Assembly (NCBI RefSeq): GCF_029867415.1
Contig: NW_026706270.1
Coordinates: 1 to 64,000 of the forward strand
Source of the DNA: Vicia villosa
Lineage: Eukaryota; Streptophyta; Magnoliopsida; Fabales; Fabaceae
Reading direction: 5' to 3'
Length of the DNA stretch: 64,000 nt
The notes below the pieces were generated by a model, which searched no databases, was not told the origin of the DNA, and saw only the letters and a list, made by a program, of their open reading frames with translations. The translations under genes were made by a program, and so were the position numbers. Positions 1 to 12,329 of this stretch are shown here, in pieces; the first letter of the stretch is position 1; each line of letters opens with the position of its first letter.

Positions 1-19
1 CTACGCCGTAACATTTCCT

Positions 20-24
20 AAGTG
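20..24. repeat. Left target-site duplication (AAGTG) of the SIRE-like element
   Basis: AAGTG directly precedes the LTR at 25 and is repeated at 8902-8906 directly after the right LTR. A 5-bp duplication is usual for LTR retrotransposon integrase. Bases 1-24 are the only sequence left of the element and are too short to identify. Confidence 0.9.
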
Positions 25-1240
25 TGAAGGATAGAAAAACACTTAGAAAGGGGGGGTTTGAATAAATGTAGTCTAAAAACTTGAATGATAAAAATAAATT
101 GCACAGTTATTTTTATCCTGGTTCGTTGTTAACTAAACTACTCCAGTCCACCCCCACGGAGTGATTTACCTCACCTGAGGATTTAATCCACTAATCGTTA
201 CGGATTACAATGGTTTTCCACTTAGTTCACAACTAAGTCTTCTAGAGTATTCTGATCACAACTTGATCACTCTAGGAACAACTGCTTAGACACAAGCTAA
301 GACTTTCTTAGAGTATCCTGACCACCACGTGATCACTCTAATTACAACTGCTTAGACACAAGCTAAGACTTCCTAGAGTATCCTGATCAACATTTGATAA
401 CTCTAGTTACTTACAAATTAATGTAATCAAATCTAAGAGTGTTACAATGCTTCTTAAAAGCGATAATCACAACTGTGATATTTCTCTTAATGTTTAAGCT
501 TAATCTCACTAATATATTACAACAACAATGTAGTGAGCTTTGATGAAGATGAAGTTTCTGAGCTTTGATTTGAACAGCGTTTCAGCAAGTTTGTATTCAC
601 AGAAAATAGACAAAATTTTCGTTAACCTTGCTTCTCATCAGAACTTCATATTTATAGGCGTTTGAGAAGATGACCGTTGGGAGCATTTAATGCTTTGCGT
701 ATTCCATACAGCATTGCATTTAATGTTTCACTCTTTTGTCAATTACCTCGAGCCTTGTTCACGCTGTGTCTACTGACGTTGCCTTTAATAGCTTCTAACG
801 TTCCTTTTGTCAGTCAGCGTAGCCTGCCACCTGTACTTGCTTCTGATATGATGTTTGTGCATACAACGTTTGAATATCATCAGAGTCAAACAGCTTGGTG
901 CAAAGCATCTTCTTGTCTTCTGACCTAGAAGTGCTTCTGAGCGTGATACCATGTCTTCAGCATCTTCTGCTTCTGATCTCAAGTTCCTTCTGATGCTTCC
1001 ATAGACCCATGTTCTGATTCTGCTTGACCATCTTCTGATGTCTTGCCAGACCATGTTCTGATGTTGCATGCTAAACCTTCTGAGTCAAAGCTTCTGAGCG
1101 CTGATTTGTGCATACTCTTTATATATTTCCTGAAAGGGAAATTGCAATGTATTAGAGTACCACATTATCTTATGCCAAAATTCATATCCTTGTTATCATC
1201 AAAACTAAGAATATTGATCAGGACAAATCTTGTTCTAACA
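25..1240 (-). repeat. 3' LTR of the SIRE-like element
   Basis: It matches 7686-8901 almost base for base. In element orientation it starts TGTTAGAACAAG at 1240 and ends at 25. The sequence is rich in CTTCTGA-type repeats. Short ORFs inside it, for example 677-928 and 785-1069, recur identically placed in the other LTR and are not genes. Confidence 0.93.
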
Positions 1241-1258
1241 ATCTCCCCCTTTTTGATG
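1241..1258 (-). other. Polypurine tract of the SIRE-like element
   Basis: On the minus strand AAAAAGGGGGAGAT directly abuts the LTR start (1240). This is the plus-strand DNA priming site of LTR retrotransposons. Confidence 0.85.
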
Positions 1259-1363
1259 ATGACAAAAACAACCATAAATGATATGAATTTGCAATCAGAA
1301 AAGAACAGACGGCAAAGGACAATTACACAGCTATAGCATAAGCATATAGACAATGTGAATATG

Positions 1364-1415
1364 TCTCCCCCTGAGATTGACAATCTCCCCCTGAGATGAA
1401 TAATCTCCCCCTGAA
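1364..1415 (-). repeat. Three extra polypurine-tract copies (20-bp period)
   Basis: TCTCCCCCTGA occurs at about 1364, 1384 and 1404, each the complement of a purine tract. Another copy, TCTCCCCCTTTTTGTCAT, lies at 2256-2273 and strongly resembles the true tract at 1241. Multiple polypurine tracts upstream of the 3' LTR are a reported Sirevirus hallmark. Confidence 0.75.
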
Positions 1416-1497
1416 ATAGATACTCGAAGAATTTTAATGATAAAAGACTTCCCTGATTATTTCGGTAGAGACGTTCGCATAAGCTTATGTCTTCAGA

Positions 1498-1765
1498 AAA
1501 TTCATAACTTCTGATTCTCGCTTCCGTAGGACAGCTTCAGAACTTGAATTTCTTTAGATCCCTAGAACACTCACAGCTTCTGATTCCTGCTTCCATTAGG
1601 ACAGCTTCAGAACTTGAATTTCTTTGATCTTCAAAACATTCACAGCTTCTGATTTCTGCTTCCATTTGGACAGCTTCAGAACTTGAGTTTCCTGGATCTT
1701 TAGAACATTCTTAGCTTCTAATTTCTGCTTCCCTCGGATAGCTTCAGAGCTTGAATTTCTTCTAG
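1498..1765 (-). repeat. Tandem repeat, four copies of 68-71 bp, in the SIRE-like 3' region
   Basis: The core ACAGCTTCAGAACTTGAATT recurs at about 1531, 1602, 1670 and 1738. Each copy also carries CTTCTGATTxCTGCTTCC. It lies in noncoding sequence between the extra ORF and the 3' LTR. Confidence 0.8.
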
Positions 1766-2421
1766 TCTTTACTTCATGCTAGATTGTATCAGAACATTGT
1801 TGAATGTACCAGAGCATCATCAGAGCATCTCTACATCCTGAAATGTTACAGAACAAACTATACGACAAAAGTAAGCATGAAAGAGTCAGAACATAGGAGT
1901 ATGTTTCATAACACATAAAATGTATCAGAGCCCTCTGGTATGTGTCGGAACATATAGACATAATGTTACAGATCACATTCTATCATCAGAATGTCTGAAC
2001 ATTCTTCCTTCTTGCTTCTGATTCTGAAGCTTCATAGCACTCAGCCTGCTTCAAGAATCCAAAAGCTTGATTCTTTAGAGTTGCTTCTCTTCTTGATCCT
2101 CATGATTTTGCTTCTGGTGTTGAGCCTTTTAAATTGTCTTCAATCCTGCAAAAACACAACTTAAAAACATAGAACTTTGCAAGTTCTTCTGTTAGTGGTG
2201 TAGGGACTTTCTTCCCGGTAACCGATAATAGTAATCAGATCATTTATCACCATTTTCTCCCCCTTTTTGTCATAACATCAAAAAGAATATAAAAGATTCA
2301 GATGTAAAGCAAGAGACAAAAGGAATGAAACAAAATTAAACTTTTTCATTGATTTGAACAACAGGATTACAAGAGAGGTATGCAGAAAAAAAACAAAAAA
2401 AAAACTACAAGGACACAAAGA
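1766..2421 (-). other. SIRE-like 3' untranslated region
   Basis: No supported gene. It is rich in CAGAACAT/CTTCTGAT-like words shared with the LTR, and contains the extra polypurine tract at 2256-2273. Confidence 0.6.
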
Positions 2422-2894
2422 CTATAATCCTAGCTTAGACATAATCTTAGCTAACATATCATGAATCCCTGCGATGTCCTCAGTTTGTCTAGCCATGAAA
2501 GCTTGAAACTCTGCATGCCTGTCCAGACGAGACACCAAGGAGGAAGTGAGAGACAGTTCACAGGAGGAGAGATAATGTCTCAAACGGGGCTTTCCCTTAA
2601 CATAGAAGTTAAGAACATGATGCTTAACTTCATCCAATATCTCAAGAAAGTCTTCTTCCTTTGGGTTAATGTTGATAACATCATCAAGGAGGAGATCTGA
2701 CTTGAGACTTCTTGGAATCTTGAGAGATCTGTCTTGAAATCAATGTTGGCAAACCCCGAGATTTGTTTCTCAACCTGGAACCACACAACTCTTCCAACCG
2801 TTTTGTTCAAAAGGGTTGACCACTCTTGAGCTTTAGACTTCGCATCTGGTTTGAAACCAAAAGCGTCCAAGTTATCACGGTCCACCGGATTCAT
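2422..2894 (-). pseudogene. Extra ORF downstream of pol in the SIRE-like element
   Basis: Two overlapping minus-strand frames look like one gene: 2894-2580 starting MNPVDRDNLDAFGFKPDAKS, and 2637-2422 ending in HDMLAKIMSKLGL. They differ in frame, and a likely indel lies near 2680-2720. Sirevirus elements often carry an extra ORF between pol and the 3' LTR, sometimes called env-like. I see no membrane segment or signal peptide here, and the C-terminal part looks helical. The function is unknown. Position, strand and codon-like conservation across the break support a decayed gene rather than chance. Confidence 0.5.
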
Positions 2895-3067
2895 GAAGAA
2901 TGCTAGGTTGAAGATGAATAGACTAGGGTTTATGTGAGATGCAGAGAATGGGAGAGAGAGAGAGAGAGGAAATTAAACGATTGAGGAATATAAAGGAAAA
3001 GAAATAAAAGAAATGAAGAAGGCATTTAGTGTTACGTGACGTGAGGGGAGTTAATTATGACAAAAGA

Positions 3068-3322
3068 AGTGATTAGCACAGTTACCTATGTAGGCGTCCC
3101 CTCAACTGCATGCACGCTTGTCCAGAAATAGTGAACACGTGTTTACCATCCGGATAGCTTGTTATAGCTGTTTTGTTTTAAAGAAATTCTGAATTGACTT
3201 AGACAATGAAACGTTAGTAATAACAAAGTCACTATTTCTAATTGATTAGAATCAGAACTTCTTATTACAGCCTAGTCTTAACACATACCAGAAGATACTT
3301 ATACCAAGATCTTCTCATCTTC
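3068..3322 (-). other. Noncoding spacer between pol and the extra ORF
   Basis: No coding potential is supported here. It belongs to the 3' untranslated part of the SIRE-like element. Confidence 0.6.
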
Positions 3323-6300
3323 TCATTCTGGGCGCAAGTCCATACTGATATTCTTCAGAATGAACTTAAACCTATCTTCAGCAAGGGGTTTTGTAAAGAT
3401 ATCAGCCCATTGATGGTCTGTATCCACAAAGTTTAAAGATATAACACCCTTCTGAACATAGTCCCTAATGAAATGATGTTTAATCTCAATATGTTTAGCT
3501 TTTGAGTGTAAAATAGGATTCTTTGATAGACATATAGCAAAATTATTATCACAGAAGATAGGAATGTTACTCTCATATATTTGATAATCTTCTAACTGAC
3601 TTCTCATCCAGAGCATTTGTGTGCTACAACCAGCAGCAGCAACATATTCTGCTTCTGTTGTTGAGAGGGCAATAGTAGCTTGCTTCTTACTGTACCATGA
3701 GATCAGATGACTTCCAAGAAATTGACAACTTCCGGAAGTGCTTTTTCTTTCAATTCTGTCTCCAGCATAGTCAACATCACAGAATCCTACTAAGTTGTAA
3801 TCTTTGGATCTTCTGTAGACTAGACCAATATTAGTAGTACCTTTCAGATATCTCAGAATTCTTTTAACAACAGTTAAATGAGATTCTCTCGGATCTGATT
3901 GGAATCTGGCACATAAGCAAACGCTGAAGAGAATGTTTGGTCTAGAAGCAGTTAGATATAGAAGAGATCCAATCATACCTCTGTATAACTTCTGATCTAC
4001 CTTCTTACTTACCTCATCCTTACCTAGAACACATGTTGGATGCATAGGAGTTTTGGCTTCTTTGCTTTCAGAAAGATTAAACTTCTTCAGAAGTTCTTTC
4101 ACATACTTTGTTTGATGAACATAGGTTCCATCAGAAGTTTGGTTGATTTGAATCCCGAGGAAGTACTTGAGTTCTCCCATCATACTCATTTCAAATTCAG
4201 CCTGCATAGACTCAGCAAACTCCTTTCCAAGTGTAGCATTAGATGTTCCAAAGATGATATCATCAACATATATTTGACAAATTAAAATATCCTTTTTAAA
4301 GGTTTTACAAAAGAGAGTAGTGTCCACTTTTCCTCTAGTGAAACTGTTTTCCAGAAGGAAAGAACTTAAACGTTCATACCAAGCTCTAGGAGCTTGTTTC
4401 AATCCGTATAGTGATTTTTTTTAATTTAAAAACATGATTTGGAGACTTGGAATCTTCAAAACCAGGAGGTTGATGGACATAAACTTCTTCATCTATATGA
4501 CCATTTAAGAAGGCACTCTTGACATCCATCTGATAAAGAGTGATGTTGTGTTGAGTGGCAAAAGAAATTAAAAGACGAATAGATTCTAACCTGGCCACTG
4601 GTGCAAAGGTTTCTGTGTAGTCAATCCCTTCTTGCTGACTATAACCCTGAGCAACCAGTCTGTCTTTGTTTCTTACCACTTCTCCCTTCTCACTCAGCTT
4701 GTTTCTAAACACCCACTTAGTGCCGATGATGTTGAATCCTTTTGGTCTCGGAACTAAGTCCAATACATCATTCCTTGTAAACTGATTGAGTTCTTCTTGC
4801 ATGGCAATTATCTAGTTTGGATCTTCTAGATCTTGATCAACAGAAGTTGGCTCTATCAACGATACAAGACCTAATTGACATTCTGCATTGTTCTTAAGGA
4901 ATGCCCTTGTTCTGATGGGATCGTCTTTCTTTCCAAGGATCACATCTTCTGAATGAGCTGATGCAAGTCTAGGTGATCTTCTGATTGTTGGTTCTTCAGA
5001 AATCCTGAGATTCTCTAAAGATGCAGCAACTTGATCTTCTGATCCATTGCTTCTGAGATTTCCAGCTTCTGCAGCATTGCTTCTTGGTTCTACAGCTTCT
5101 GATATATCAATATCTATATCTGCAAAATTCTCAAACTGCTTTGGTTTTTCAAGACCAAGCTTATCATCAAACCTGATATTGATTGATTCTTCCACAATCA
5201 ATGTTTCAGTATTGTATACTCTGTAGCCTTTAGAGCGTTCAGAATATCCAAGAAGGAAACACTTTTGCGCTTTAGAATCAAACTTACCAAGATAATCTTT
5301 AGTGTTCAGAATAAAACAAACACATCCAAAAGGATGAAAATATGAAATGTTGGGCTTTCTGTTCTTCCACAATTCATAGGGAGTCTTATTTAGAATAGGT
5401 CTTATAGAGATTCTATTCTGAATATAGCATGCAGTGTTTATTGCTTCTGCCCAGAAATGCTTAGCCATATTGGTTTCATTGATCATGGTTCTGGCCATTT
5501 CTTGCAGAGTCCTATTCTTTCGTTCTATAACTCCATTTTGCTGTGGAGTTCTAGGACAAGAGAAATCATGGGCAATACCATTTTCTTTGAAGAACTCTTC
5601 AAAGAATCTGTTCTCAAATTCACCACCATGATCACTTCTGACTTTTAAGATTTTGCACTCCTTCTCAGTTTGAATCTGAGTGCAGAATTCAAAGAACACT
5701 GAATGAGACTCATCCTTGTGTCTTAAGAACTTCACCCATGTCCAGCGGCTATAATCATCTACGATGACTAATCCATATTTCTTCCCTCTGACAGATGCTG
5801 TTTTGACTGGGCCAAACAGATCAATGTGCAAGAGTTCTAACGGCCTTGAGGAAAAAATAACATTCTTAGACTTGAATGCAGGTTTGGAGAACTTGCCCTT
5901 CTGACATGCTTCACAAAGAGCGTCTGATTTGAATTTCAGATTAGGGAGTCCTCTGACAAGATTCAGTTTGTTAATCTGAGAAATCTTTCTCAAACTAGCA
6001 TGTCCTAATCTTCTGTGCCAGACCCACTGCTTTTCGGAAACAGACATAAGACAAGTTACCTTCTGATCCTTAAGATCTTGAAGATCTGTCTTATAAATGT
6101 TATTCTTTCTCTTGCCTGTAAATAGGATTGAGCCATCCTTCTGACTTACAGCTTTGCAAGACTTTTGATTAAAGATTATGTCATAACCGTTGTCACTTAA
6201 TTGACTTATGGACAACAAGTTATGAACTAATCCATCTACTAGAAGAACATTAGTTATGGAAGGAGAGTTACCCATACAGATGGTTCCAGAGCCAATAATC

Positions 6301-6716
6301 TTGCCCTTCTGATCTCCTCCAAACTTTACTTCTCCACCAGACTTAAGCACCAGATCTTTGAACATAGACCTTCTTCCTGTCATGTGTCGGGAGCATCCTG
6401 AGTCCAGGTACCATGACATGTTGTGCTTTGACTTCTTTGCAACTGGGGATATCTCTTCAGAATCTGATTCTGATGTAGCTTTTAATCCATCATCTTCTGT
6501 CGCCATCAGCGTAAGCCTGCCCATCTTCAGAGTCTGATTCATCTTCTGACTCATCCCATGTTGCCCTAAGACCTTTCTTCTTATGAAACTTCTTCTTGGG
6601 ATTTTCCTTCTGAAGTTTTGGACATTCATTCTTGTAGTGTCCAGGCTCATTGCATTCGTAGCACATGACCTTCTTCTTGTCAAATCTTCTGTCATCAGAA
6701 GATTCTCCATGTTCAA
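3323..6716 (-). pseudogene. SIRE-like pol remnant: protease, integrase, RT, RNase H
   Basis: Pol processes the polyprotein, copies RNA to DNA and integrates it. Protease shows WYLDSGCSRHMTG near 6390-6420. Integrase shows the HHCC finger (HRRLGHASL ... CEACQKGK, about 5900-6030) and catalytic core (HIDLFGPV, RSDHGGEF, QQNGVIERKN). RT spans about 4750-4200 with YVDDIIFGTS. RNase H ends with ADIFTKPLAEDRF near 3400. Two breaks are visible: TAG at 4812-4814 where tryptophan is expected, and a one-base expansion of a T run (4415-4422, eight T) that shifts frame just before the LKQAPRAWYE motif. The flanking parts are otherwise well conserved, so decay is recent and slight. Confidence 0.9.
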
Positions 6717-7599
6717 ATCTCTTTGAACTTCTGAAGCCTCTGAACTTCCTTTGCTTGCTTTTCCAGAGTTGGTTTACCCTTCTGGAGATCATGGACAGTT
6801 CATCTTCTTCTTCAGATTCTGATTCTTCAGGATCTTCTTCTCTAGCCTGAAAAGCGTTAGTGCATTTTTTAACATTAGATTTTAAAGCAATAGACTTACC
6901 TTTCTTTTGAGGCTCGTTTGCGTCCAGCTCTATTTCATGACTTCTCAAGGCACTGATGAGCTCTTCCAAAGAAACTTCATTCAGATTCTTTGCAATCTTG
7001 AATGCAGTCACCATTGGACCTCATCTTCTGGGTAAGCTTCTGATGATCTTCTTTACATGATCAGCCTTGGTGTAGCCTTTATCCAGAACTCTCAATCCAG
7101 CAGTTAGAGTTTGAAATCTTGAGAACATCTTCTCAATATCTTCATCATCCTCCATCTTGAAGGCTTCATATTTCTGGATTAGAGCAAGAGCTTTAGTCTC
7201 CTTGACTTGAGCATTTCCCTCATGGGTCATTTTCAATGACTCATATATATCATAGGCAGTTTCCCTGTTAGATATCTTCTCATACTCAGCATGAGAGATA
7301 ACATTCAGCAAAACAGTCCTACACTTATGATGATTCTTGAAAAGCTTCTTCTGATCATCATCCATTTCTTGCCTGGTAAGCCTTACGCCACTGGCTTTCA
7401 CTGGATGTTTGTAACCATCAATCAGAAGATCCCATAGTTCACCATCTAGACCAAGAAAGTAACTTTCCAATTTATCTTTCCAGTATTCAAAGTTTTCACC
7501 ATCAAATACTGGTGGTCTAGTATAACCATTGTTACCATTGTATTGCTCAGCAGAGCCAGATGTAGTAGCAGATGAGTTTGTTAGAATTTCACCAGCCAT
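6490..7599 (-). pseudogene. SIRE-like gag remnant (capsid and zinc knuckle)
   Basis: Gag would form the particle and package element RNA in the cytoplasm. The frame starts at ATG 7599, 86 bp after the 5' LTR, with MAGEILTN. The copia gag region contains FDGENFEYWKDKLESYF and IRSLPRR. An in-frame TGA at 7021-7023 falls where this family normally has a tryptophan codon. The frame resumes as PMVTAFKIAKNL and contains a zinc knuckle CYECNEPGHYKNECP near 6620-6665. Near 6490-6520 the gag frame ends and protease continues in another frame, so at least one indel lies there. Gag and pol are normally a single frame in this lineage, so the product is truncated. Confidence 0.85.
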
Positions 7600-7659
7600 C
7601 GTTTACTGAAGCGTTTTTCTCTTCCTGAATCTTTTCTAAACACGGTTAAGTGCTTGCAC

Positions 7660-7685
7660 CTTAGAACCGGCGCCTTGATTCCAAA
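7660..7685 (-). other. Putative primer-binding region of the SIRE-like element
   Basis: In element orientation the LTR end is followed by TTTGGAATCAAGGCGCCGG. This is where the tRNA primer-binding site should lie. It shares only TGG.ATCA with the usual plant initiator-Met site (TGGTATCAGAGC), so it is either mutated or fits another tRNA. The assignment rests on position. Confidence 0.4.
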
Positions 7686-8901
7686 TGAAGGATAGAAAAA
7701 CACTTAGAAAGGGGGGGTTTGAATAAGTGTAGTCTAAAAACTTGAATGATAAAAATAAATTGCACAGTTATTTTTATCCTGGTTCGTTGTTAACTAAACT
7801 ACTCCAGTCCACCCCCACGGAGTGATTTACTTCACCTGAGGATTTAATCCACTAATCGTTACGGATTACAATGGTTTTCCACTTAGTTCACAACTAAGTC
7901 TTCTAGAATATTCTGATCACAACTTGATCACTCTAGGAACAACTGTTTAGACACAAGCTAAGACTTTCTTAGAGTATCCTGACTACCACGTGATCACTCT
8001 AATTACAACTGCTTAGACACAAGCTAAGACTTCCTAGAGTATCCTGATCAACACTTGATCACTCTAGTTACTTACAAATTAATGTAATCAATTCTAAGAG
8101 TATTACAATGCTTCTTAAAAGCGATAATCACAACTGTGATATTTCTCTTAATGTTTAAGCTTAATCTCACTAATATATTACAACAGCAATGTAGTTAGCT
8201 TTGATGAAGATGAAGTTTCTGAGCTTTGATTTGAACAGCGTTTCAGCAAGTTTGTATTCACAGAAAATAGACAGAATTTTCGTTAACCTTGCTTCTCATT
8301 AGAACTTCATATTTATAGGCGTTTGAGAAGATGACCGTTGGGAGCATTTAATGCTTTGCGTATTCCGTACAACATTGCATTTAATGTTTCACTCTTTTGT
8401 CAACTACCTCGAGCCTTGTTCACGCTGTGTCTACTGACGTTGCCTTTAATAGCTTCTAACTTTCCTTTTGTCAATCAGCGTAGCCTGCCATCTGTACTTG
8501 CTTCTGATCTGATGTTTGTGCATACAACGTTTGAATATCATCAGAGTCAAACAGCTTGGTGCAAAGCATCTTCTTGTCTTCTGACCTAGAAGTGCTTCTG
8601 AGCGTGATACCATGTCTTCAGCATCTTCTGCTTCTGATCTCAAGTTCCTTCTGATGCTTCCATAGACCCATGTTCTGATTCTGCTTGACCATCTTCTGAT
8701 GTCTTGCCAGACCATGTTCTGATGTTGCATGTTGAACCTTCTGAGTCAAAGCTTCTGAGTGCTGATTTGTGCATACTCTTTATATATTTCCTAAAAGGGA
8801 AATTGCAATGTATTAGAGTACCACATTATCTTATGCCAAAATTCATATCCTTGTTATCATCAAAACTAAGAATATTGATCAGAACAAATCTTGTTCTAAC
8901 A
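7686..8901 (-). repeat. 5' LTR of the SIRE-like element
   Basis: Copy of 25-1240 at the upstream end of the element. It should carry the promoter for the gag-pol transcript running toward lower coordinates. It is followed on the right by the duplicated AAGTG. Confidence 0.93.
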
Positions 8902-9043
8902 AAGTGGCGTCCGGCCCCATCGTTGGTCCCTACGCCGATGAGTTAACGTCGAGTGCAACACGCCATCTTGATAATACGAGCCCACCGGGAAAAAGCCTAG
9001 TGATTATCTACGTGACTTCACTATACGTGAGTATCCTGAGAAG
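8902..9043. other. Spacer between the SIRE-like and Tekay-like elements
   Basis: 142 bp of moderate GC unlike either neighbour, starting with the AAGTG duplication. No ORF or RNA is recognisable. It is the pre-existing sequence into which the SIRE-like element inserted. Confidence 0.5.
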
Positions 9044-11453
9044 TGTAACATCCCGATTTTAATTAATATTTTTATTAATTATATTAGTAATTATATTATT
9101 TGGTGTTTTTAATAATTATTTATTTATTTAGTTATTATGTGAAATAATAATTAGTTAAGTATTTAATTATGTGTGTGTGTTTGTGTTGTTTGACTTAATT
9201 GAGTTATTAGAGAGATATAACTAAATGGGCCTAAGTGATAGAAACATAATAGAGGGATTGGCGGGTTAAGCCCAATTAACATAAGTGAGATAGTAAGAGA
9301 AAGTTAGGGTTTTAGAGGTTACTATTTTTCATTTGGAAGAAAATATAGAAAGAAGTGAAAAGAGGCAAAAGAGTGAGAACAAAGGTGGAAGAGAAAAGCT
9401 AGAGGAAATCCCATTTTTCGCAACTATGTTTCAGCAAAGAGTCACCTTAGCAAAACAGATGTATCTCTCAATCCAACCGTTGGATCGTCGCGTGGTTTTG
9501 ACACAACGTTCCTGACTCATAGAGGTGTGTCTCCAAATTATGTTTGAAGGATTTATTTTGGAGAAAAGCTTAGAGCTATGGTTAAAGAGTCCATATTTGC
9601 CAAGGTAAGGGTGAGGTTCTTTCATGCTAAAGGGTTGTATGATAGTATGTTATGGTGGGTTTGATTCTATACTTTGATATCCATGTTCTTCTATGTTGCA
9701 ATTTTGGGTATTTGATGATTTGTTGGAATGTGATGATATAAATGTGATAAGTTGTGTGCAATTGATAATCTATGTGTATTAGAATGTTGTGTTTGTTGTG
9801 GGTAAACCATTGATAGTAAAATAACGAGTTTTGTTGTAGAATTGGAAAAAATAATGAAATAGAAATATAATAGTTGAATTGAAATTAATATAGTTTGACT
9901 ATTAATCGGATAATTAAATTATTAGTTGAATTAATTCCAATAAGTCTATGTGATTGGTATATACTTGGACTTGGACCAATTATTCGGTTTATTGGTAAAT
10001 TACGGTATTTTGAGAAATTGACTGTAATTGTGTTTTGGTCGAATATTCAAGTTGAGAATAATATATTGTTATGCCAATGATGTTGTTTTGATAATTAACA
10101 TTATTTTTACTTGATTTAGTTGATGATTAAAAGTCGATTTGATTTACTTGACATATTGGCATATTGAGATTATTTTGAGAATTGACCAAAAATTGTGATT
10201 TCGGTTTGGATGCCTTTGTTGCGAATAATGTTGTGATTGCCAATATGATTATTATTGTGCACTATTATGTGATTAACCTTATGGTATGAATTCTAGCTAA
10301 TTGTCGTTAGTTTAGTAAATTATGATGATAATTGTGATGTCTGTGTTAATATGTGAAATTGAGTAATTGTGCCGATGTGACGAAACATGATGATAATTGT
10401 AATGATCTTTATGATATGAGGATTGTATATTTGTGACGATTTTGTGAATACGTGATGTTGTATATATTTGTGAGGATGATTTTGTGACTAAGTGAAGATG
10501 AAATATTATGGTGATGTGAATTACCTCGTATAAATGGTAATTGATTGTGATATAGGCGTATGCCTCGTGACGATATGTGATTGTGATGAGTATGCTATGT
10601 TGTCTTGTTTGTCGAGTCACATTTCATATGCATACTCTGTGACGGCCTGGATTAGTAAACTAGTGACGAAGCCTTATGCCTTGTGCCTCTGAATTGGGCA
10701 ATTGGTGACGGGGGCTGAAGCTCCGATTGGTACCACATGCATATGCATAGTTTGAGTCACATTCGAGTTTGTATACCCAGTTGCAATTGATTCATTGTTA
10801 TGATGTGTGGATGCATAGTTTGTGAAGTTGAATTCATTTGATATGGATTGTTGATGTGTTGTAGATATGATGTACATGAATGAAACATATATGATGAGAA
10901 TTTGAGTATATATGTATTAATGATATATAGTTGGAATATATGAACCATGTTGTTGTCGTGATGCAAATTGCTTATATAGATAAGTGGTGAATTGTGTATG
11001 ATTTTATCTTGCTATATCTATTATCATAATTTCCTTTATATTGTTTGATATCTTATCCCTTCTGCTGATTTTTCCCCTACCATGGGAAATGGGCAGATAC
11101 TCAAGTATAGCTGTGGAAGTTTGTTGCTTCATTGAGTCCTGTTGGTGTGTCGCTCTGATACGTAGCACTCAGGGGGTTGTTTATATTGTTGTTTCTATGT
11201 TGTTAATGTTTTAGTTGTTGTTATTATAACCGTTGAATCCAAGTTGAATAATATGAAGTACTTGTTATACTTCCAAGTTGTTTGAGTTGAATAAAGCTGA
11301 TAGTTGACTATTATTTGAATGCTTTGTATCATTGTTGAATGAAATACAAGTTGAAGTTTTAAGTTGATATGTGATACTCCAATTTGTTGTTCAAAATTTT
11401 AAATACTCTGATATTTCTCGCATTATATTTTTGGGTAGAATTGGGGTGTTATA
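9044..11453 (+). repeat. 5' LTR of the Tekay-like element
   Basis: Starts TGTAACATCCCGATTTTAAT and repeats at 14032 onward, including the later stretch at 19943-20315. The right end GTGTTATA is followed at once by the primer-binding site. ORFs inside it, for example 10312-10620, are low-complexity and not genes. Confidence 0.85.
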
Positions 11454-11476
11454 TTAGTAGTATCAGAGCGGGTCGG
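11454..11476 (+). other. Primer-binding site of the Tekay-like element
   Basis: AGTATCAGAGCGGG after the LTR resembles the plant initiator-Met tRNA site TGGTATCAGAGC with small changes. This fixes the LTR end and the plus orientation. Confidence 0.7.
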
Positions 11477-12329
11477 TCCGTTCGGCCAAGTTGTCGAGTC
11501 AGTTGAGTTGTGTGACAGTTGAATGTTGTTAGTGTTTTATTCCTTAGTATGCGACATGTGTGTAAAACACTGTTGGTACTTGTTTGTTTTGCTGCAGGGT
11601 TTAGTTTGAGCAAAGTGGGGGAGAATCTGTGCTTCTCGGATATGTTTGAGTTGTAAGTTGTTGGTGTAATATATTGCTTAAGGAGACAGAGCAAGCAATG
11701 TAGAAGTTTGTTGGTTTCCGAATTCGAAGGTGACATGGATTTAAGATTTTGGTTGTTTAACAAGTCGGAACGCCTTGGAATAAGGATAATTGTTATAAGA
11801 TAAAATTTAGGAAGTTGCCATATTCAGCATTATTGGTGGACTGTGAAGTTATCAGTTTAAGTAACAGTTGCGTAGGATGTTGACATAAGAACAATGATTA
11901 AGCGACGTATTGCGGTATACCTTGTCAAGGGATCCTTGGCAAGAGATTGGAAAAGTTGTCGAAGTTGTTGGAACGTTCAAGTCGAAGTTAGAAATGCGAA
12001 GAGACGAGTATGATTCCAAGAATAAAAAGCATTGATAATAGTGTAAAGGAATGCTGTTATGATGTTATCACAAGGTGTGTGTTGGCACGTCCGGATGATT
12101 TTGGAAGCTATTGAAGTAGGGTACTTTTGGTAACGTAAGGAAAACTATTATATTTTGGTAACGATGGTGTATACTTCATTATGGTTGTTGGATATCTATT
12201 GACAAATTGAGGAACTGATCACCCTTAATCTATTGTTGATAGTAGCCGGGATCGTATTGGATGTGATAGACTTATCTTGCCAGCTTGATAATATTGGAAG
12301 TGAATGAGTGTGTGCAAGATGGTGCAATG
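11477..12329 (+). other. Degenerate internal region without recognisable gag
   Basis: This is where gag and protease should be. I find no zinc knuckle or conserved gag block, only frameshifted sequence. Most of gag appears deleted or mutated past recognition. Confidence 0.55.

Larger units (their letters stand above)
25..8901 (-). mobile_element. Complete SIRE-like Ty1/copia LTR retrotransposon (degenerate)
   Basis: Two 1216-bp direct repeats (25-1240 and 7686-8901) flank gag and pol remnants read on the minus strand. Both LTRs start TG and end CA. The 5-bp duplication AAGTG lies at 20-24 and 8902-8906, so the insertion is complete. By-eye comparison of the LTRs shows about 25 differences, roughly 2 percent, so it is not the youngest element here. 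The domain order gag, protease, integrase, RT, RNase H is copia. An extra ORF after pol and several polypurine-tract copies before the 3' LTR match the Sirevirus (SIRE/Maximus) lineage. The coding region has stops and frameshifts, so any movement would need proteins supplied by another copy. Confidence 0.93.

Noticed and set aside
677..1069. Small ORFs repeated at 8338-8730
   Set aside because: Both copies lie at the same place within the two LTRs of one retrotransposon. No protein features.
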